Part shown: piece by piece, positions 35,614-45,011 of the stretch
Numbering within the stretch: the stretch's first letter is position 1
Layout: each line of letters begins with the position of its first letter
Assembly: GCA_024697545.1 (NCBI GenBank)
Contig: JAILFN010000068.1
Coordinates: 1-53,490, forward strand
Direction: 5' to 3'
Length of the DNA stretch: 53,490 nt
From: Ruminococcus sp.
GTDB taxonomy: Bacteria > Bacillota > Clostridia > Oscillospirales > Ruminococcaceae
Notes under the pieces: generated by a model
Database searches by the model: none
What the model was told of the DNA's origin: nothing
The model's input: the letters and a program-made list of their open reading frames with translations, nothing else
Translations under genes and position numbers: made by a program

Positions 35614-36645
35614 ATGAAAAGAGCTTTGACTTTTCTCCTCACGGCTGTGCTTGCGGCAGGCTGCCTGGGCGGCTGCGGCAAAAAGGAGACCGCTGAAGAG
35701 ATAGTAGTACCTATATATAAGACAGATAAGATAGATTACAATACAGTTACTGCCGAGATCGGCGATATCTCGCAGAAGTATTTCGTCGAGGGAAGGTTCG
35801 ATTACCCTTACTCCGAAAAGGTCGCCTTTAAAAAGGACGGGATAATCGAGACTATCGAGGTCGAGGACAACGCGGATGTCAAAAAGGGCGATGTTCTGTG
35901 TACCCTGAACTCCGATGATCTTCAGCAAAAGCTTGATGAAAAGCTCGTATACCTCGAAAGAGCGAGAAAGACCGTCAGGACGCTTAGAAGCGAGGGCGGC
36001 ACGGCGAATGAGATACAGTACGCCGATACTCAGGTGCAGCTGCTTGAGCTTGAATATGAGCATCTTCAAAGCTCTGAGGACGAGTATAAGGTGTTTGCCC
36101 CCTGCGACGGAGTCTTCCGCGCGGGCAGGAATACCGCATTCGGTTCGGATATAAGCGATCAGCGCGGCGCCGAAGCGATAATCGTCGAGGGCGGGCTCGT
36201 GAGGGCGGATCAGCAGTTCGGCACCATCACCAACCATTCTCAAAGGTATATAATCTGCGAGGTCTATGACTTTGTTCCCGAAAACATAAACTTCGGAACG
36301 CGCGTCAAGCTTCAGCAGGGCAAGACGGAGGAAGAGGGCAAGGTGGTCGATATACTTTCGGGCAGCAACGCGGGAATGAGCGTCACCACCTACGTCATCG
36401 CACCGCCCGAAAAGACAGAGCTCGGTGATATGCAGATAAACTGCGTGTTTGAAGTATACTCAAAGCTCGATACCGTCATAGTGCCTTCCGAGGCTGTGAA
36501 GACCTCAAAGGAACGCACCTATGTGAATCTGCTCGTTGACGGCACGAAGATAGAGCAGGACGTTGAAACGGGTATCGAAGACGGCGAAAGGACCGAGATA
36601 CTGAGCGGGCTGTCAGGCGGCGAAGAGGTCATCGTCGGCACATAG
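35614..36645 (+). CDS. HlyD/MFP-type efflux adaptor lipoprotein
   Basis: 343 residues. A lipoprotein signal peptide MKRALTFLLTAVLAAGCLGG carries two Cys candidates. The MFP fold can be followed: a lipoyl-like half (VAFKKDGIIETIEVEDNADVKKGDVLCTL), a short coiled coil (LEYLEYEHLQ-like segment at about 105-155), the second lipoyl half (YKVFAPCDGVFRAG) and beta-barrel and membrane-proximal parts to GGEEVIVG. Such adaptors link ABC exporters to the outside. No MacB-like ABC gene is next to it; the ABC pair at 41.2 kb is of a different type. Its partner is therefore unknown. Confidence 0.85.
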   Translation: MKRALTFLLTAVLAAGCLGGCGKKETAEEIVVPIYKTDKIDYNTVTAEIGDISQKYFVEGRFDYPYSEKVAFKKDGIIETIEVEDNADVKKGDVLCTLNSDDLQQKLDEKLVYLERARKTVRTLRSEGGTANEIQYADTQVQLLELEYEHLQSSEDEYKVFAPCDGVFRAGRNTAFGSDISDQRGAEAIIVEGGLVRADQQFGTITNHSQRYIICEVYDFVPENINFGTRVKLQQGKTEEEGKVVDILSGSNAGMSVTTYVIAPPEKTELGDMQINCVFEVYSKLDTVIVPSEAVKTSKERTYVNLLVDGTKIEQDVETGIEDGERTEILSGLSGGEEVIVGT

Positions 36646-36708
36646 ATATAATAATAAGCCCCACGGGGCATGAATGACAGAAAAAAGAATTAGCGGAGGC
36701 GTTTTTTA

Positions 36709-37584
36709 ATGAAGGAGATACTTGGCAATATCTGGGTCAAAAGATGCATTTCGATCTTCTGCGTGACTTATGCCGCAGTTATCGCAATGTTTACCTGGGC
36801 GACCTTTTTATATGATCTTGAGTTTGTAGGAAAAAACATGGGCAGCTTTCTCGTTGTCTATTCGGTAGCTTCTATCGTGTTCCTGCTGCTTATGATCTAT
36901 TCGCGTGAGATGCTGGTGACGCGGGTCATAAGCCTTGTGCTGCTGCCTGTCGTTTTCTTCCTCTTGCTTTTCAATATCGCAAATGCCAACTGGATACTTA
37001 TCATACCGCCGTTTATCGTGGCACTGGTGATGTTCTTCGCGGCAGGCACTGCCGAGACCATGAAGGTCATAATGGGCACCATCTACCTGCTGCTTTACGT
37101 TCTCGGTATCGTGGCTTATGTTGTCTGCAATATGCTCTTCGGCGGCTCTACCGTTGAGACCCCGCTTGATATGCACCTTGACCCGCAGAGCACCGTTTAT
37201 TCCTACTACAAGAACGATCTTGTACACCTTTCTCAGGTCGTTGACGAAGAAAATACGATATCCCCCGACGGCCGTTACCGCTTCTATCTTACAGATGTAA
37301 GGGATTCCAATACGGGAAGCGTCAATATCTATGTCGTACCTCACGGCAATGATATAGACCTGAAGTTCTTCTCACTCAAGCAGAAGGGCATCCGCATGAA
37401 GGTCACCGCAAAGGGCACCCGCGGAGTTGTCCCCGATGTCGGCTGGACGGTCAAGGAGGACAAAAACGGCAAGAAGGTCCTTTACGTCGCTTACCGCCTC
37501 ACCCCGCTGGACGACGGCTGGAGAGAAAAGAGCGTTACCAAAATGCCGAAGCAGAACTACTTTGAGTTCCTCGGAATATCCTGA
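36709..37584 (+). CDS. Membrane protein of unknown function
   Basis: 291 residues. Five membrane helices in the first 150 residues (about 12-33, 45-63, 70-88, 92-110, 118-143), then a C-terminal outer or cytosolic beta domain containing YRFYLTDVRDSNTGSVNIYVVP and a strand-rich end. I recognise no family. GGAGG lies ten bases before the ATG at 36709. It sits 63 bases after the HlyD-like gene and may share its transcript; a small GCCCC/GGGGC hairpin lies between, without a T run. Confidence 0.75.
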   Translation: MKEILGNIWVKRCISIFCVTYAAVIAMFTWATFLYDLEFVGKNMGSFLVVYSVASIVFLLLMIYSREMLVTRVISLVLLPVVFFLLLFNIANANWILIIPPFIVALVMFFAAGTAETMKVIMGTIYLLLYVLGIVAYVVCNMLFGGSTVETPLDMHLDPQSTVYSYYKNDLVHLSQVVDEENTISPDGRYRFYLTDVRDSNTGSVNIYVVPHGNDIDLKFFSLKQKGIRMKVTAKGTRGVVPDVGWTVKEDKNGKKVLYVAYRLTPLDDGWREKSVTKMPKQNYFEFLGIS

Positions 37585-37599
37585 TCCTTGAAAACTTAT

Positions 37600-37630
37600 G
37601 ATATCCCGCTCGCTGCGGGATATCTTTATT
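37600..37630 (+). terminator. Terminator after the membrane protein
   Basis: Ten-base stem GATATCCCGC/GCGGGATATC, five-base loop, then TTTATT. The T run is weak. Confidence 0.65.
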
Positions 37631-37703
37631 GCAGCGGGGACTGTAAATATACGGCAATCCAACCCCGAAATAATTGCTTATCAGCATAGAAAGAGACTTA
37701 TAC

Positions 37704-38423
37704 ATGAAGATAGATTTTCATTCCCACATTCTTCCCGGGATAGACGACGGGGCTAAGGATATCGAAGAATCGGTGACGCTTCTTGATAATATGGCGGCGG
37801 ACAGCGTTGATGTCGTTGTCGCTACCCCGCACTTTTACTGCACCAGAAGCAGCATACACCGCTTCCTCGAATCGCGCAACAAGGCTTATGAGAGATTAAA
37901 GCCGCACCTGAAGCCCGAACACCCGAAGATACTTCTTGGCGCTGAAGTGCTTTATGACGAGGCGCTTATAGGCAAGGACGCACTTTCACGCCTTACTATC
38001 GAGGGCACGAACTATATGCTGCTCGAGATGCCTTATACCAAGCTTACCGAAAAGCACCTCGAAGGCGTTGAGAAGATCGTCGATGAGCTTGAGGTAAAGG
38101 TGCTTGTGGCACACATCGAAAGATACTTGAACTTCACGAGCTATAAGTCGCTTACCGAGATACTTGACCTTGACGTGCTGGGGCAGATAAACGCCGATTC
38201 GCTGGTACACTGGAAGAGCCGCCGTGACTGCTTCAAGCTCATAAAGGGAAACTACGTTCAGGTCATGGGCACAGATATGCACAGGATATCCCGCGGCTAT
38301 GCTTCGCTCGGTGAGGGTATCTCCGTGGTCGAGAAGAAGTTCGGAAGCGGCATGATCCGCGAGATGGAACGCAACGGCGTGATGCTCCTCGAGGACAGAT
38401 CGTTTGAGGAGATAATGGGCTGA
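37704..38423 (+). CDS. CpsB/YwqE-type PHP tyrosine-protein phosphatase
   Basis: 239 residues. PHP metal-site motifs in order: DFHSHILPGIDDGAKD at residues 3-18, VATPHFY near 44, an LLGAEVLY strand, VLVAHIERY near 135 and MGTDMHRISRG near 190. This is the manganese-dependent phosphatase family that acts on the C-terminal tyrosines of BY-kinases controlling capsule or exopolysaccharide chain length. No kinase gene is present in the window. The ATG at 37704 is used since the HxH motif starts two codons later; an upstream in-frame start would add an unrelated stretch. Confidence 0.88.
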   Translation: MKIDFHSHILPGIDDGAKDIEESVTLLDNMAADSVDVVVATPHFYCTRSSIHRFLESRNKAYERLKPHLKPEHPKILLGAEVLYDEALIGKDALSRLTIEGTNYMLLEMPYTKLTEKHLEGVEKIVDELEVKVLVAHIERYLNFTSYKSLTEILDLDVLGQINADSLVHWKSRRDCFKLIKGNYVQVMGTDMHRISRGYASLGEGISVVEKKFGSGMIREMERNGVMLLEDRSFEEIMG

Positions 38424-38469
38424 TTCACAATTTTTTTACATAAATCGGGCGGGGTCGGCAAATTATCTC

Positions 38470-38498
38470 TTGACATATCACACATTTGAGTGTATAAT
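38470..38498 (+). promoter_or_regulatory. Consensus sigma-A promoter of metK
   Basis: TTGACA, 17 bases, TATAAT, a perfect consensus, about 30 bases before the riboswitch aptamer. Confidence 0.9.
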
Positions 38499-38534
38499 AA
38501 AGAAGTAATTTGAGTCGCCTTTTATCGGCGGCAC

Positions 38535-38636
38535 CTTATCAAGAGCGGCGGAGGGACAGGTCCTGTGAAGCCCGGCAACCTGCACTGTGTGCAAAGGTGC
38601 TAATTCCTGCGAAGCGATCTGCTTCGAGAGATGAGG
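38535..38636 (+). promoter_or_regulatory. SAM-I (S-box) riboswitch
   Basis: The aptamer shows the S-box hallmarks in order: CTTATCAAGAG, GGCGGAGGGAC, TGTGAAGCCCGGCAACC, AAGGTGCTAATTCC and a closing GAGAGATGAGG that pairs with the 5' end to form P1. It lies upstream of metK and before a terminator, so high S-adenosylmethionine should stop transcription of the SAM synthetase gene. Confidence 0.97.
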
Positions 38637-38657
38637 AAGAACCAGAAGACTGTTCAG

Positions 38658-38687
38658 GCGTTCCGGTTTTTCCGGGACGTTTTTTTG
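38658..38687 (+). terminator. Riboswitch expression-platform terminator
   Basis: Eight-base stem CGTTCCGG/CCGGGACG with a T-rich loop and seven T, just after the aptamer. Confidence 0.9.
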
Positions 38688-38745
38688 TTTTCGTGTGCTG
38701 TGTTCTGCACACGGGACAGGATAGTATAGTAAGGAGTGTATTAAA

Positions 38746-39924
38746 ATGGAAAAACTGTATTTTACTTCTGAATCGGTGACCGAGGGTCATCCCGATAAGA
38801 TCTGCGACAAGGTGTCCGATGCAGTGCTGGACGCTATGCTCGCTCAGGATCCTCTTTCGAGAGTTGCCTGCGAGACTGTTACTACCACGGGCATGGTGCT
38901 GCTGATGGGTGAGATCACCACAAAGGCACAGGTGGATATCCCCGCTATCGTGCGTGAGACCGTTAAGGAGATCGGCTATACCGACGACGCTTACGGCATA
39001 AACGGCGATACCTGCGCTGTATTCACCACCATCGACAAGCAGTCCCCCGACATCGCTCAGGGCGTTGACGACAGCCTTGAAGGCAGAGATGAAAAGCAGG
39101 GCGATATCGGCGCGGGCGATCAGGGCATGATGTTCGGCTATGCCTGCAACGAGACTCCCGAGCTTATGCCTCTTTCTATCTCCCTGGCTCACAAGCTTGC
39201 AAAGAAGCTTACCGATGTACGCAAGTCGGGCGAGCTTACATACCTCCGCCCCGACGGCAAGACTCAGGTGACTATAGAATACGGCGAGGACGGCAAGCCC
39301 GCGAGAGTTGACACCATCGTTATCTCCACCCAGCACGACGATGACGTTACCCTTGAAACTATCCGCGAGGATATGATCGAGCATATCGTAAAGCCCGTAG
39401 TTCCCGCAGGGCTTCTTGATGCCGAGACCAAGTATTTCATCAACCCGACAGGCAGATTCGTTATCGGCGGACCTCACGGCGACAGCGGTCTTACGGGAAG
39501 AAAGATAATCGTTGATACCTACGGCGGTATGGGCAGACACGGCGGCGGCGCATTCTCGGGCAAGGATCCGACAAAGGTGGACCGCTCCGCAGCATATGCC
39601 GCACGCAAGGTGGCAAAGAACATAGTGGCGGCAGGTCTTGCAGACAAGTGCGAGGTACAGCTTGCTTACGCTATCGGTGTGGCTTCCCCCGTTTCCGTAA
39701 GAGTTGACAGCTTCGGCACTAGCAAGGTCTCCGATGCTAAGCTTTCCGATGCGGTGGCTAAGGTGTTCGATCTTCGTCCTTCCGCTATCATCAAGGAGCT
39801 TGACCTCAGAAAGCCGCAGTACAAGGCACTTGCGGCATACGGTCACATGGGACGCGAGGAGCTTGGCGTAAAGTGGGAGCTCACCGACAAGACCGATGCT
39901 CTCATCGCGGCAGTTAACGGCTGA
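38746..39924 (+). CDS. metK: S-adenosylmethionine synthetase
   Basis: 392 residues, full length. It makes SAM from methionine and ATP. Signature blocks are [33 protein letters not shown] and [19 protein letters not shown], with potassium and magnesium ligands intact. AAGGAG lies 11 bases before the ATG. Controlled by the SAM-I riboswitch in its leader; SAM made here also feeds the radical SAM and methyltransferase enzymes of this window. Confidence 0.98.
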   Translation: MEKLYFTSESVTEGHPDKICDKVSDAVLDAMLAQDPLSRVACETVTTTGMVLLMGEITTKAQVDIPAIVRETVKEIGYTDDAYGINGDTCAVFTTIDKQSPDIAQGVDDSLEGRDEKQGDIGAGDQGMMFGYACNETPELMPLSISLAHKLAKKLTDVRKSGELTYLRPDGKTQVTIEYGEDGKPARVDTIVISTQHDDDVTLETIREDMIEHIVKPVVPAGLLDAETKYFINPTGRFVIGGPHGDSGLTGRKIIVDTYGGMGRHGGGAFSGKDPTKVDRSAAYAARKVAKNIVAAGLADKCEVQLAYAIGVASPVSVRVDSFGTSKVSDAKLSDAVAKVFDLRPSAIIKELDLRKPQYKALAAYGHMGREELGVKWELTDKTDALIAAVNG

Positions 39925-39927
39925 TAG

Positions 39928-40695
39928 ATGAAGCTTCTGTTTTTGGGCGATGTCGTAGGCGAATCGGGGGTCGGGATACTTGAGCGGCGGCTTTACAAGC
40001 TGAAGCGCAGGTATGAGATAGACTTCACGATAATAAATGGCGAGAATTCGGCAGTCGGCAACGGCATATCAGAGCAGTCGTTCAGGCGGCTGATACAGCT
40101 CGGTGCCGATGTCGTGACGGGCGGCAACCATTCCTTCCACAGGCTGGGCTCCGAGCAGCTGCATGACGATACCGAAGCGCTGCTGCGCCCCGCCAACTAC
40201 CCCGACGGCGTGTCGGGCAGGGGGGTGTACGTCGCAGACCTCTTCCCCGTGAAGATAGCGGTCGTGAGCCTTATGGGCGTCGTTGACCTTGAACCGCTTG
40301 AAAATCCGTTTTTTGCCATTGACAGGATAATCGCCGACCTTGATACCCCGAACATATTCGTAGACATCCACGCCGAAGCCACAAGCGAAAAGAAGGCGCT
40401 GGGCTATTACCTCGACGGCAGGGTGACAGGCGTTTTCGGCACTCACACCCATGTGCAGACCGCCGATGAGCAGGTGCTTTCGGGCGGAACGGCTTACATC
40501 ACCGATGTCGGTATGTGCGGACCCGAGCATTCTGTGCTGGGGGTCGCGAGCGATATCATCATTGAAAAGCTGAAATACCACACCCCCGTGAAGTTCGAGC
40601 CTGCCGAAGGCGCGGCTTTCATAAACGGCGTTGTGGTGGACTTTGATGAAAAGACAGGCAGAGCGCGCTCTGTCGAGCGTATAGTTGAACGCTGA
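39928..40695 (+). CDS. ymdB: YmdB-family metallophosphoesterase
   Basis: 255 residues. Family motifs: LFLGDVVGESG at residues 3-13, INGENSAVGNGI near 36-47, GGNHSFHR, VDIHAEATSEK and GTHTHVQTAD near 172. The Bacillus YmdB enzyme hydrolyses 2',3'-cyclic AMP and affects motility and biofilm formation. It lies three bases after metK and just before spoVS, the same order (ymdB-spoVS) as in Bacillus. Confidence 0.93.
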   Translation: MKLLFLGDVVGESGVGILERRLYKLKRRYEIDFTIINGENSAVGNGISEQSFRRLIQLGADVVTGGNHSFHRLGSEQLHDDTEALLRPANYPDGVSGRGVYVADLFPVKIAVVSLMGVVDLEPLENPFFAIDRIIADLDTPNIFVDIHAEATSEKKALGYYLDGRVTGVFGTHTHVQTADEQVLSGGTAYITDVGMCGPEHSVLGVASDIIIEKLKYHTPVKFEPAEGAAFINGVVVDFDEKTGRARSVERIVER

Positions 40696-40705
40696 AACCT
40701 ACACC

Positions 40706-40740
40706 GACCCCCGCAGGATAATTATGCGGGGGTCAATTTG
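40706..40740 (+). terminator. Probable terminator after ymdB
   Basis: Perfect ten-base stem GACCCCCGCA/TGCGGGGGTC with a nine-base loop; only AATTTGTTAAATTT follows, so the T run is weak. Confidence 0.6.
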
Positions 40741-40759
40741 TTAAATTTCGCTCAGACTA

Positions 40760-40788
40760 TTGAAAAATTTTGAAAAGTGTGGTATACT
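40760..40788 (+). promoter_or_regulatory. Promoter of spoVS
   Basis: TTGAAA, 17 bases, TATACT. Sigma-A or sigma-H use cannot be told apart by eye. The leader of about 90 bases has a GGCGCG/CGCGCC hairpin. Confidence 0.7.
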
Positions 40789-40881
40789 AACAGTGTGGCG
40801 CGTTTGATGAAGAGCAGCGCGCCGGCAACAGTGATCTTTACTTACGCAGCGATCAACTTACTAAACCATGGAGGTATCACT

Positions 40882-41142
40882 ATGGAAATACTGAAAGTAT
40901 CATCACGTTCCGTACCTAATTCTGTTGCAGGAGCTATCGCGGGAGTTGTACGCGACAGCGGTCAGGTAGAAGTGCAGGCAGTGGGCGCAGGCGCCGCTAA
41001 TCAGGCTATAAAGGCTGTTGCCATTGCACGCGGATATCTGGCACCTGTGGGCATTGATATGATATGCGTGCCCGCATTCACAACTATCACTATCGGCGAC
41101 GAGGAACGCACGGCTATAAAGCTGATCTGCGAACAGCGCTGA
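40882..41142 (+). CDS. spoVS: Stage V sporulation protein S
   Basis: 86 residues: MEILKVSSRSVPNSVAGAIA, then VQAVGAGAANQAIKAVAIARGYLAP, then a short Alba-like strand end. Highly conserved small nucleic-acid-binding protein needed for late sporulation and spore coat assembly. GGAGGT lies seven bases before the ATG at 40882. Good evidence that the organism belongs to a spore-forming lineage. Confidence 0.95.
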   Translation: MEILKVSSRSVPNSVAGAIAGVVRDSGQVEVQAVGAGAANQAIKAVAIARGYLAPVGIDMICVPAFTTITIGDEERTAIKLICEQR

Positions 41143-41220
41143 TACCGAAAGATCGGAAAATATCGGGCGGGCGCTGCGGCGTCCGCCTGAACTTTGGAAC
41201 TGACGCAAAGGGGGATGGCG

Positions 41221-41877
41221 GTGGAAAGGATCGTGACCTGCAATGGTCTTGCAAAAGAATACGGCGCTTTTCCCGCGCTTTCGGGGATAACCCTTTCCCT
41301 CTATGGTGGAAGGGTCGTTGCTGTGACAGGCGACTCGGGCAGCGGGAAAACTACTTTTTTAAAGCTGATGGCAGGGCTTATAAAGCCCACAAGAGGCAGC
41401 CTGCTGATCTGCTGCGACAGCGTGAATGTTTACAGCCGCGAGGTCACGGCGTACCTCCCCGACAGAGACTTCCTTTCGGGAAAGCTCACCCCCGAAAAGG
41501 CGACGGAGCTGTACAAAAGATATTTCGATGATCTCGATAAGGCGGCGGTGCTCAGGCTGCTCAGCGAATGTAATATCGACATCGCAAAGCCTCTCGGCAG
41601 GATGTCCCGCGGGATGCGGGCTGCCGTGCAGCTCGTTATGGTGCTAGGCAGACAGGCGAGGCTTTATCTTCTGGACGAGCCCTTTGCGGCACTCGATAAT
41701 GATATGGCGGAGATACTCGCACGGCGGGCAAGAAAGCTCGCGGACGGCGGTGCCTGCGTCGTTGAGACCGCGCATAAAGTATCAGAGCTGACGCTCCCGC
41801 CCGATGATGTGCTTCTGCTCCGCTCGGGCAGTGTGCTTGATTACGGCGCAGCAGGGGAGGTGTCGGAGGATTGCTGA
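41221..41877 (+). CDS. ABC transporter ATP-binding protein
   Basis: 218 residues, a single nucleotide-binding domain. Walker A GDSGSGKTT near residue 36, signature-like MSRGMRAAVQL in place of LSGGQ (about 130), Walker B LYLLDEPFAALDN near 149, and an H-loop ETAHK. The altered signature is common in export-type ABC-2 systems such as antibiotic or lantibiotic immunity transporters. Start: AAAGGGGG lies six bases before the GTG at 41221; an ATG two codons upstream is too close to the site. Overlaps its permease. Confidence 0.88.
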   Translation: MERIVTCNGLAKEYGAFPALSGITLSLYGGRVVAVTGDSGSGKTTFLKLMAGLIKPTRGSLLICCDSVNVYSREVTAYLPDRDFLSGKLTPEKATELYKRYFDDLDKAAVLRLLSECNIDIAKPLGRMSRGMRAAVQLVMVLGRQARLYLLDEPFAALDNDMAEILARRARKLADGGACVVETAHKVSELTLPPDDVLLLRSGSVLDYGAAGEVSEDC

Positions 41878-42638
41878 GAAAACTTATCAGGGATGATCTG
41901 AAGGATATGTTCCCGCACTTGATGCCCCCCGCAGTGATACTGATGGTGGTCATGATACTGAGTTCGGTCTGCTATAACAAGCTGAGCGGTACATTCGACG
42001 GAGCGGCTGCGGCACTTAGTGACGCAATGAACGCTTTATGCGGGGCGTGCAGGTGGATTCTGTTGTTTTCGGTGCTGCCTGTGGCTCTTGTAAGGTCGCA
42101 CGCCGTGTTCGCAGGCGATGAAGCCGTCTTCTGGGCAGGAGTCCCCGCAAGACCCTGGAAGCAGATAGTCAGCAAGAGCGCGGCAGTGTTCCTGCTCTTT
42201 TTGCTCACCTGCGCTATGTACGGCATCGCATTGCCCACGAGCCTGCTCTTCTATTCGGAGGGCTACTTTATCAAAGAAGCATATAACGAGATCATCGCCG
42301 CCCCTGCGCTGTTTGTCAGGGATACTGTTATGTCGGGGGCTGTGATACTTTTTTCTATGCTCTGTGTGATGAAGATCTGCATCGGCTCGGCGCTGTTCAG
42401 CCTGCCGATGCGCCGCAGGAGGACTGCAATGTGGCTTACCTCCGTTGCGGCACTGCTCACGATCGCGGGATCTTATATCGCAGGCTATTCTGTCATTTGC
42501 AGGCTCAGCCTTTTCTCGATAAGCGAGAGCTCGGCGAAGCTGCTTACATACAGCTTCGGCTGTGCATTTTTCGGCGTTATATCGCTCGTGCTGACCGTCG
42601 CCGACACGCTGCTGCTCTCAAAACGGGCGGAGTGGTGA
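41871..42638 (+). CDS. ABC-2 type permease
   Basis: 255 residues with about six membrane helices (near 21-40, 60-78, 102-128, 150-172, 184-208, 225-248). The sequence is not similar to a named exporter, but size, topology and overlap with the ATP-binding gene fit an ABC-2 permease. Start: GGAGG lies two to three bases before the TTG at 41871, with GGGGAGG further up; no ATG is in frame before residue 13. Substrate unknown. Confidence 0.8.
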   Translation: MLRKLIRDDLKDMFPHLMPPAVILMVVMILSSVCYNKLSGTFDGAAAALSDAMNALCGACRWILLFSVLPVALVRSHAVFAGDEAVFWAGVPARPWKQIVSKSAAVFLLFLLTCAMYGIALPTSLLFYSEGYFIKEAYNEIIAAPALFVRDTVMSGAVILFSMLCVMKICIGSALFSLPMRRRRTAMWLTSVAALLTIAGSYIAGYSVICRLSLFSISESSAKLLTYSFGCAFFGVISLVLTVADTLLLSKRAEW

Positions 42639-42660
42639 AATCTATAATTGGAGATTTAAT

Positions 42661-44022
42661 ATGAAGATAATACACTTCTTTACGATACTTTTCGGCAAGC
42701 TGATGGTAAAGCTGCTGAAGCTCGCGGGACGCGATGCCGGCAACCTGCCGGGGCTCGTGCTCTGGACCTTCAACCATAACTACCTCAAAGCTTTTAAGAT
42801 AAACTGCCCGATAATAGCAGTCACCGGCACCAACGGCAAGACCTCGACCACGAATTTCTTAAACCGCATATTCGCCGAGCTGCCCGCAAAGGACGGCGGC
42901 AAGTTAAAGGTCATTACCAATATGCAGGGCAACAACCTTGATACGGGTATCGGCTCGATGTTCCTTAAATACTGCGATATGAAAGGCAGGATAGATGCCG
43001 ATTACCTCGTGCTTGAGGTCGATGAATCCCATGTTCCCGTTATATTCCGTCAGCTGCCGCTCGAAACGCTGGTGATACTCAACTTCTTCCGCGACCAGCT
43101 CGACCGCAACGGCGAGGTGGAAACGCTTATACTCAAGGTCAAGAGCTTCCTTGAGACATATGAGGGCAACCTGATACTCAATGCCGACGACCCCAACGTG
43201 GCACGCCTCGGCTCGGCTAATCCCAATAATAAGAACGTGCATTATTACAGCGTTGAAAAGTATGAGGGCGCGACCGATGAGCTTTACGAAGCGGGCGAGG
43301 GCAGGTTCTGCCCGACCTGCGGTGAAACGCTCGTGTATGATTACTATCAGTATTCACACATAGGACGCTTCCGCTGTCCCGGCTGCGGCTTCGGCGAGAT
43401 AACTCCCGAGGTGCAGATAACGGGTCTTGACTTTGATAACTCCGCCTTTGAGATAGAGGGCGAGCAGTATACCACAAAGCATATGGGCATATACCACCTC
43501 TATAACCTTTCGGCGGTGTATCTGGCGGCAAAGCTTTATAATATCGACCACGAGATCCTGCATAAGATCTTCGGCAGCTTTGAGGTCAACAACGGAAGGC
43601 TTGAAAAGTTTGAGCTGGGCGGCTCGTCGCTGCTTCTCAACCTCGCCAAGAACCCCGTCGGCGCGAACATGACCCTGCGCCTGCTCAATCAGGATAAGCG
43701 CGAGAAGGAACTCCTCTTCGTGCTCAACGACAACGTTGCAGACGGCCTTGATGTTTCGTGGATATGGGATATAAACTTTTCGATATTCAACGGTGTCACC
43801 CGTGTTATCACAAGCGGCACACGCGCTTATGATATCGCCATCAGGATAAAATGCTCGGGCTATGACCCCGAGAGGATAACCGTCCTGCCAGACCTCGATG
43901 ACGCTGCGGCGGAGATATTCGGGCAGGAGGGCGTAAAGTACGGCATCGCGAACTATACCGCGATACAGCCGACCCGCGGCGCTCTGAAACGCTATATAGA
44001 GAGCAAGGGAGGTAAGGCGTGA
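42661..44022 (+). CDS. murT: MurT, Mur-ligase subunit of lipid II isoglutaminyl synthase
   Basis: 453 residues. The Mur ligase P-loop is AVTGTNGKTSTTNFL near residues 55-69, and the family-specific Cys4 zinc ribbon CPTCGETL and RCPGCGFGE is at about 220-245. A DUF1727 C-terminal domain follows. With GatD it turns the D-glutamate of the peptidoglycan stem peptide into isoglutamine. GGAG lies eight bases before the ATG. Ends at the gatD start. Confidence 0.95.
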   Translation: MKIIHFFTILFGKLMVKLLKLAGRDAGNLPGLVLWTFNHNYLKAFKINCPIIAVTGTNGKTSTTNFLNRIFAELPAKDGGKLKVITNMQGNNLDTGIGSMFLKYCDMKGRIDADYLVLEVDESHVPVIFRQLPLETLVILNFFRDQLDRNGEVETLILKVKSFLETYEGNLILNADDPNVARLGSANPNNKNVHYYSVEKYEGATDELYEAGEGRFCPTCGETLVYDYYQYSHIGRFRCPGCGFGEITPEVQITGLDFDNSAFEIEGEQYTTKHMGIYHLYNLSAVYLAAKLYNIDHEILHKIFGSFEVNNGRLEKFELGGSSLLLNLAKNPVGANMTLRLLNQDKREKELLFVLNDNVADGLDVSWIWDINFSIFNGVTRVITSGTRAYDIAIRIKCSGYDPERITVLPDLDDAAAEIFGQEGVKYGIANYTAIQPTRGALKRYIESKGGKA

Positions 44023-44765
44023 TGAAAACTATCAAGCTTCTGCATATGTACCCGAACGTCCTTGACCTCTACGGCGACAGCGGCAACGTTGAGGTGCTGA
44101 AGTACCGCTGCGCACAGCGCGGCATAGAGCTTCAGGTGTATCAGCACCTTATGGACAAGCCCGATGACATCGACTTTGCTCAGATGGATATCATATACCT
44201 GGGCGGCGGCGCCGATTACGAACAGCAGCTGCTCGCCGAGGATCTGATGGGCTGCAAGGACAAGGTAAAGGCGGCATACGACGCGGGCGTGTTCCTGCTT
44301 ATGATATGCGGCGGATATCAGCTCCTGGGGCAGTATTACAAGGATTCCAACGGCGAAGAGATACCGGGGCTCGGGCTGTTTTCTTATCACACCGAAGCTT
44401 CGCGCAACAAGCGCAGCCGCTGCATCGGAAATATCGTCGTTGAGACGCAGCTGATGGGCGAGCCTTATAAGGTCATTGGCTTTGAGAATCACGGCGGGCA
44501 GACTACCGATGTGGCGACCCCTTTCGGAAAGGTGCTGTGTGGCAACGGCAACTGCTGGTCGAGCGGGACGGAGGGCTACTGCGAGGAGCGCGTCATAGCG
44601 ACCTATCTGCACGGACCGCTGCTGTCAAAGAATCCAAAGCTTGCGGACTATATCATATCCAAGTGCCTTGAACGCCGCGGAGAGCCGTCGGAGCTTTGCG
44701 AACTCAATGATAAACTCGAGCAGGATTGCCGTGAAATGCTGTTTTCGCGTCTTTTGAATAAATAA
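44022..44765 (+). CDS. gatD: GatD, glutamine amidotransferase subunit of lipid II isoglutaminyl synthase
   Basis: 247 residues. A CobB/CobQ-like glutamine amidotransferase: catalytic Cys96 in MICGGYQLLG and His197 in ATYLHGPLL, with IGFENHGGQT near 148. It supplies ammonia to MurT. GGAGG lies nine bases before the ATG at 44022, which overlaps the murT stop; a GTG one codon before is possible. Confidence 0.95.
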   Translation: MKTIKLLHMYPNVLDLYGDSGNVEVLKYRCAQRGIELQVYQHLMDKPDDIDFAQMDIIYLGGGADYEQQLLAEDLMGCKDKVKAAYDAGVFLLMICGGYQLLGQYYKDSNGEEIPGLGLFSYHTEASRNKRSRCIGNIVVETQLMGEPYKVIGFENHGGQTTDVATPFGKVLCGNGNCWSSGTEGYCEERVIATYLHGPLLSKNPKLADYIISKCLERRGEPSELCELNDKLEQDCREMLFSRLLNK

Positions 44766-44795
44766 TGACAAAAAGTTAAATTTCCCTGTCAGACC

Positions 44796-44824
44796 TTGAC
44801 AATAATATGACAGGATGATATAAT
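44796..44824 (+). promoter_or_regulatory. Consensus promoter of tRNA-Pro
   Basis: TTGACA, 17 bases, TATAAT, 43 bases before the tRNA. Confidence 0.88.
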
Positions 44825-44867
44825 AATAGTGTTGTGATGTGTGCGGGCAATAGTCCGTGCATTTCTT

Positions 44868-44941
44868 CGAGGTGTGGCTCAGTTTGGTAGAGCGCTTCGT
44901 TCGGGACGAAGAGGCCGTGGGTTCGAATCCCGTCACCTCGA
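44868..44941 (+). tRNA. tRNA-Pro (anticodon CGG)
   Basis: Cloverleaf with acceptor CGAGGTG/CACCTCG, D arm GCTCAGTTTGGTAGAGC, anticodon stem CTTCG/CGAAG around TTCGGGA (anticodon CGG) and T loop GGGTTCGAATCCC. Discriminator A; CCA is not encoded. Stands alone. Confidence 0.95.
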
Positions 44942-45011
44942 CTTGTATCGGCGCCGATGCGCCGAAAGAAAAAAATTTAAACACTCGGGTTCGTTTCGGG
45001 TGTTGGGGCTG

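Noticed and set aside
38539-39846. Open frame of 435 codons on the minus strand across metK and the riboswitch
   Set aside because: It lies opposite metK and a textbook S-box and has no start site or similarity.
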